Source of the DNA: Opeltia flavorubescens | Taxonomy: Eukaryota; Ascomycota; Lecanoromycetes; Teloschistales; Teloschistaceae | Assembly: GCA_000442125.1 (NCBI GenBank) | Contig: KE546982.1 | Span: 705,889 to 769,888, forward strand | Direction: 5' to 3' | Length of the DNA: 64,000 nucleotides | Shown: positions 58,735 to 64,000 of the stretch, piece by piece | Position numbering within the stretch: position 1 is the first letter of the stretch | How the letters are laid out: each line of letters begins with the position of its first letter | The notes under the pieces: model-generated | Told to the model about the DNA's origin: nothing | Databases searched by the model: none | The model's input: the letters and a program-made list of their open reading frames with translations, nothing else | Program-made: the position numbers and the translations under genes

Positions 58735-60700
58735 AGAGCAATTTGGGAGCTCGATATACTTATACTCTTGTTTACGGTCGAGTTCGAACGGAGTAAATAA
58801 AGTTGAAGTCCTTGGCTTGGCGGAAGACTAGGCACGCTAACTATATCGGGTAACATCCTCGGCACGCCAGCCGCATGAGACCAGGTCAAAACGCCGCCGC
58901 CTATCCTTTGTCCGGGCTTGATTATCGTACTATAGCCGAAAGCCTTCAGGCTTATTACTATAGCGCGATATTCCCGCGAAACATTTTTCTAGTACCAAGA
59001 GTAGTTCAGCGATTCAATCGGCGCGCGCTTACCGTTGTAAACGCTGAGTTCGCAGTAACGAAATTTAAGAATTTCTCTTTAGACACCAGTTTTTGAGATA
59101 ATGGACCCTTCTGGCAGATTTGTAGGATTGGAACTTCAATTTCAACTTCAACCGGACCTTTTCGTCATGGCGCAATAGCTACACCTTTCCGAAGGACCGG
59201 ATCAGCTGTCGTATTACAGCTATTTGGAAGACGTCACGGTATAACCGATTAAAGCTTTGCCCAAAGACTGACCAGCTTAGCAGAATACAACATTGGCGTC
59301 GGTTGAAGCGGCACATCGAGCACGAGCCAGACTCCTCCGATAGCCCTGTACTTATACCTATTCGCCTTTGCTCATTGAATCGGTTGTTGCCTTTCGCATT
59401 TCGTCCTTGCGGCCTATATTATTGCTGTTCGACGGAAGATTTGGTATCAAACCGAGAGGATAAAAGGTGCTCGATTCGACTCGATTATTCCTGCTCAAGA
59501 TTAGTGCTGATGATTATTTGACTATTGATATTTTACGATATACTCTATTAGCGGTTTCTCGTCGTTAGATCCGCGTTCCCTGAGCTATCAGAGCGGACAT
59601 GGATAGATGATCACTATATGAAAATGATAGCCGTTGGCGACGTTATCAATAGTTTAATACACATCTACATACTTACTCGAAAATTGGCTGACATTAGTAT
59701 CTATGGGACTGGGACATCGCGGCAGCTGAAACGAGTTACCTTGATTACAGTAGGATAAAAGGCGAGTGTTATCGTTAGGTGGAAGGTGTCGCTCGATTCA
59801 CTGCACCTGGTAGCAACATGGCGATGAGTCACGATCTCCACCGCCGTTCGCCATTCATCTCGTGGGTTTGCGAGAGACTGAGTGGGTACATAGGGAACGC
59901 TGGTTGACATAAAATTCAAACGCTGTAATGCGGATGTAGGTTTGGTAAAACAAGAAGTTGACGTTTCGTTGATGTGGAGAGAGCTGATTATTGGCGACAG
60001 ATCCCCTGTCTCAGCCTCAATCTAAGCATTGGCGATCTCAGTGGTGTTCATTTCCAATGGAGCAGTAAGCTTGCTGACCTTAGTGATAAAAAACGAATGT
60101 GCTAAGACGCCCCTTCTCTTTGTACACTGCAAGGCGCTTTTCAATCTGGACGACACGGATGATCTCTCGCAACTCCTTCTCGCAATCGGTAGGAATAGTC
60201 GAGATAACATTGAAATGTTGCAATCTACATGGAAAAGAAGAGCTGATGGCGCAGTANAATCAGACCAAATTCAAGATATGGATAGAGCTTCCTAGTGGCT
60301 ATCTGCTCTCTATACTACATGGTGCATCCAGCTACTCCAACAATACAAAAGCTTTCGCTTGTTACATTTGGTTCTTAAAAGGAATCTGATATCCTATATC
60401 TCCCCAAACGACTTTAGGGCTGGCCGTAGCATCTATGCACTTACTTCCTCGAAGAAATCAAGAAGGTACAGATTTACCAACTGTGGCATACTCCAGTTGA
60501 CCATGGGCTAGCGAATGGATTGAATGAAAGAATGAATCCTCCTCCGGAAGTCGATCATATATTGTTCTCGAATTTGTGCTTGGAAATAATGCTGTACGCA
60601 GCTGCCGATGAGTGTTTTGGTATTGGAGAGTGGCATATCTGAATAGAAAACCTCCTGGACTTGCCGCTGCGAGTTCTTGTATTACAGGATGAATCGTTCG
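58735..60700. other. intergenic region, no confident gene
   Basis: The presumed promoter of the kinase-fusion gene lies at the left end (58735 onward). Short frames at 59303-59521 and 60022-60295 have no recognisable domain. One ambiguous base is near 60257. Confidence 0.4.
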
Positions 60701-60709
60701 CCAGTATCC

Positions 60710-61387
60710 TCAATACTGATTTGGCCCGGGTCTCCATGCTGCCCATCGGTCGATGATTGATTTTACATCACTCAAACCTGTGCCTCTTGGAACCCTGAAG
60801 TACTCTCTATGTACTGTTGCGCATCTCGCACAGGGTACAGGGAAATGTTTGTCTGCTAGCTCGAGATGAGCTAGCCTTTCTGCCTTCTTGGCGTGAGGAG
60901 TGATTGCAGATATGTGTCGCAAAATATTTGCCTGGCCACATTGTGATTCCCACTCACGGACTCGTTGGACGGGAGTTGTGGAATAGCCGACCTTAACGAT
61001 AATTACGTTGTTCTGGGTTTGGATCGCTGGAGTGAAGCTGTAGAGCTGTGCAAGTATGTTGTCTATGATCGGGGAGTCAAGCTCCCGAAAAATAGTATCC
61101 TTCGTTGCCGTTGACAGCCCGGCTGGAATGCACCTTGGCCAAATCCTATCGAGGATATCAACCAGAACACCTGGTACCCCTATACGGAATGTTTCACCGA
61201 TATTGAGTTGCTGCCAACTTGGGAGGAACTCTCTGGTGATATAACTATGTGGAATATCATCATCCCATACCTTGACCAGGTTATTCCCAGGATCGATTGC
61301 CAACCATCCATCATTATACCTTCGGTTTTGCGGAGCCCTTGTCAAATCTCGAGTATATTGGATCACGAATCGGCGTTCTAAAGGCAT
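60710..61387 (-). CDS. T5orf172 domain protein (GIY-YIG superfamily)
   Basis: An intact 225-codon frame from ATG 61387, unspliced. The C-terminal half carries the T5orf172/MUG113 signature. VIIVKVGYSTTPVQRVREW (129-147) is the KxGrT..p..R..eW strand-helix with the catalytic-type Arg142. AERLAHLELADKHF (169-182) supplies the conserved Glu, and CARCATVHREYFRVP (186-200) is the Cys-x2-Cys...H.E.F motif. The first GIY-type strand (often GYIYV) is not evident; VIIV directly precedes the second motif. Bacterial and phage relatives are nuclease-like; fungal members are common and uncharacterised. Residues 1-110 are unrecognised. It lies about 2 kb upstream, on the same strand, of the kinase-fusion gene, with no evidence of co-transcription. 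Confidence 0.8.
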   Translation of the reverse strand: MPLERRFVIQYTRDLTRAPQNRRYNDGWLAIDPGNNLVKVWDDDIPHSYITREFLPSWQQLNIGETFRIGVPGVLVDILDRIWPRCIPAGLSTATKDTIFRELDSPIIDNILAQLYSFTPAIQTQNNVIIVKVGYSTTPVQRVREWESQCGQANILRHISAITPHAKKAERLAHLELADKHFPVPCARCATVHREYFRVPRGTGLSDVKSIIDRWAAWRPGPNQY

Positions 61388-61389
61388 GT

Positions 61390-64000
61390 TGAAAGATACT
61401 AGGTTTAATGATGACAGGTAGGCTTTCTTTCTCTATGCAGACGCCAGTGTTATTACCTACGATGATACGCTTTTTAGATATTCATGGTCAGTGTTGATCC
61501 TGAGTGTTTCATGGATCAATTTTGAAACTTGTTAGTGGCTATTTATGAAACGAGGACACGAAACGGCTGGCTACCGGTGAAGTAGTAAAAGTCTTAGAAT
61601 ATACGTCTCACGAGTTCGGGCGGACAAAGTAAATAGTCAAAGCGAAGGAGGCTGTAAATATGCTCTTTCGAGACGCAGTAATAATGCAGACCTAGGTGTA
61701 ATGAGATATCCTGCGCGATATTCAAGGAATGTTATACGGGCTACGCAATTGTAATTGGGTTGGATAACGGGTTCTTGAGAAGGCTCATGCGATATGGTGT
61801 ACACATCCGTTGATTTTTTTTGATTTGATATGGTGTACATTTGTGTTATTTGCGTTCATTCCATCGGTTCTCTGTGGTTATCCCTAGCCAGTGCCTGTTA
61901 TGCCCCAAAATCTCATACACCTTCTGGTCAATTAGATATTTTCCAAAATGAGCCACAGTACAGCTATGAATTTCCTATATAATCCATCTTTGAGTGTCTC
62001 CACTCTATCTTGTTCATGTGCTTCCCTATCTTCCTGTCCCCCAGCCTTCCCCGTTCTTCTGTCCTGCTCCCCGATGGTGCATCGAATCCTTCTTTGACGG
62101 ACAACGAGTATGATGGGTATACTTGGTTTTTCCTCTGCAGCCAGTCGAGCCACATGTTGGCCCTCCTGGAAGCGTCGTTCCGAATCTTAGCCCTACCAAG
62201 ACCATATCATCGACCATATCATCGGCTATTGACAGGAAACGCGGACCCGAGGAAGGCAAAGAAGGCTTCCCCAGCTGAAGAGCACTGAGCTAAGATAGCA
62301 AGCGGATACTTCGAAGCTAGCGGTACATTCAAAGCCGCTTATATTGTATTGGTGTGGCTCCTCGAACCCAAGAGAGGAAGATGGTTAGTCTGAAGCCCGG
62401 TGGGACGAAGCAAGTTTCATCTTCGGTCACTTGACCGCCTGCCCGGTTATAATGTGTGCCGGATTATACGACTATGACGGTACCGAGATGGTGTTGGCAT
62501 GTAACTTAAAAGGGTTCAACGAGCGGCAGCTATTCTGTTAGCTTGATAAGCATAGCTCTTGGGACGTCGGAATGAGACTTCCTTAGACGCTGCATATGGG
62601 TTTGAGGAATGCTTGAGCAACGTTTTGCTCATGCGTTCGCCGGCTAGCCTGGCAGAAGCTATAACGTACTTGAACAATCACAAAGCTTCTCGGCCTGATG
62701 GGTGGTGATTCTTTCATGGGACCGCCCACAGTGATAGACATCATTTGGCTCACAGATAATCACTTCTATCTTGATAGAGCACTTTCCCCAGCAAAGCCAG
62801 CAACCGAATCCCAAATTAATCACCGACTTCGCCGTCCGTAGCAAAATCTAGACCATCCATGTCAATGGTTTCGGACAAAGAAGTCATCCCTACGAGGCCC
62901 CAACCATTGGTTTCGATCCCCATAGCGTAGGAAACTCACCCAACATTGTATTCGAGCTGCCTTGGAGCCGATATATCAGCAATGTTTGATCAACCACCAG
63001 AGGTCAGCAGAGAATACATCCTTTTTCTAAAGTTTGGCTGACACCCGATCTTTGGGGACCGACGCCTATATCCTATTAGAAATCTGCGAGATGACAGTCG
63101 CCCGTCCATTGCGCTGTTAGCCGTAACAGAAGTCTCCTACCATTGGAGTCCCGTATTACATCTATGGAAGTAAGGAAAACGTACTGCTGGATTATTTAAC
63201 TAAAGCCCGGTCTGATTATGTAGGAAATAGAAGGTATAATATACGATTAAGGCGCTCACGAGTCCATTTGAAGCAGGGAAACGCTCGGATGAGCTTATCT
63301 GGAAAGTACACAGCAAGATAAAGCGCTTTGCAATGTGAAGGACTATTTCGTAGAACATTTATTCGCACCCAAGTCTTGGGGAGACCATACCACATAATAG
63401 ATAGGGCAAGGCCGTATCGCTGTGCTGTAGAGGGGTTTGTCAGGTCATCTTCGAGGTTTGGTAAAGCGTCGACGTCGTATCTAAAAGACTTTGAATGAGA
63501 AGGAGTCAAGGTACCGGGTGGGAACGCTTATTGGAGGGCTTTCGCAGGAGGCAATCGAACACAAGCCACAGTCGCTACGAACCCTAACAATATCTATATC
63601 GACCAACAACCACAGATGATTCATCACGTGAAATCAATTGAACAATGGAATCCTGCGTTCGTGAACAACAGCTCACCCTTTATAGACGAATGGACCTCAG
63701 AAGACGACGGCACATATGTCAAAAAATCGAAGATGTGGAATGGTGTAAGGACGACAAAGTGATTGTGGCTGCTGGCAAGCGAGGCCAAGAAGAGATGGAC
63801 ACGGTAAACAGAGATCACAGACGCAACTAATAAAAAATAATAAAAGACACAGGATTCACGCGCCAAAAGTGGCAAAGCACCACCATCGTCAGCACGACCT
63901 AGCTATATGAATGATTCAAGTGATCTGCAGCCGAGGGTAGCTATATTCAAGATGGTGCTAGTGCGAGCATTCCTTGGAAAGTTGCTGCAACGACGAACCC
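61390..64000. other. no confident gene
   Basis: Frames at 62010-62288, 63216-63509 (minus) and 63624-63875 (minus) show no domain. A 13-base motif, GATATGGTGTACA, occurs at about 61791 and again about 46 bp later. Confidence 0.35.

Noticed and set aside
6623-61387. Starship-type or other large mobile element
   Set aside because: No tyrosine recombinase, transposase or terminal repeats were recognised in the window.

Overview
The window looks like chromosomal DNA from a filamentous ascomycete (Pezizomycotina). Four things support this. Introns are short (about 40-75 bp) and GT-AG. Several proteins belong to families typical of these fungi: an MFS transporter, a fungal PD-(D/E)XK nuclease-like protein, a T5orf172 protein and an FunK1-like kinase fusion. 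There are two sharply bounded AT-rich islands almost without CA/TG dinucleotides. Several genes carry changes of the CA-to-TA (TG-to-TA) type expected from repeat-induced point mutation (RIP). The species cannot be fixed from the sequence. There is no rRNA, no CRISPR and no prokaryotic operon.

Layout. 1-6.6 kb: no confident gene, only short repeats and low-complexity tracts. 6.6-8.5 kb (minus): an eroded multi-exon gene with a Ulp1/C48-type peptidase domain that has lost catalytic residues. 9.1-10.4 kb (minus): a degenerate protein kinase. 10.6-12.6 kb (plus): a seven-exon MFS transporter, intact except for one extra C in a homopolymer. 12.8-13.7 kb: an unknown protein broken by one TAG. 14.1-16.6 kb: AT island I. 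16.9-18.3 kb: an intact three-exon PD-(D/E)XK nuclease-like gene. 18.5-19.0 kb: a broken PHD-finger gene. 21.2-21.5 kb: the 3' end of a gene cut off by the next island. 21.6-25.8 kb: AT island II. 26.2-27.3 kb: an acidic repeat protein. 27.7-31.2 kb (minus): a second Ulp1-type protease with all catalytic residues, preceded by an unknown protein gene interrupted by one TAA.

32-52 kb is a graveyard of gene pieces. I recognise fragments of Hsp70-like ATPase (two), RCC1, Sin3 and sirtuin (three), plus a coiled-coil pseudogene. A 32-bp tandem array with a palindromic core lies at 40.7 kb around an assembly gap, and a related two-copy array lies at 0.7 kb. Two tRNA-like repeats lie at 45.9 and 55.1 kb. 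56.2-58.7 kb (minus): a long intact ORF joining a PD-(D/E)XK-like domain, a Cys/His cluster and a kinase domain. 60.7-61.4 kb (minus): a T5orf172 (GIY-YIG superfamily) protein. The last 2.6 kb has no confident gene.

The better-preserved genes are unusually rich in nuclease folds (three), kinases (two) and Ulp1-type proteases (two), scattered among decayed DNA. This is the best candidate for an undescribed accessory or conflict-type gene set. That these genes act together is inference; no mobile-element recombinase or terminal repeat was found that would make them one element.
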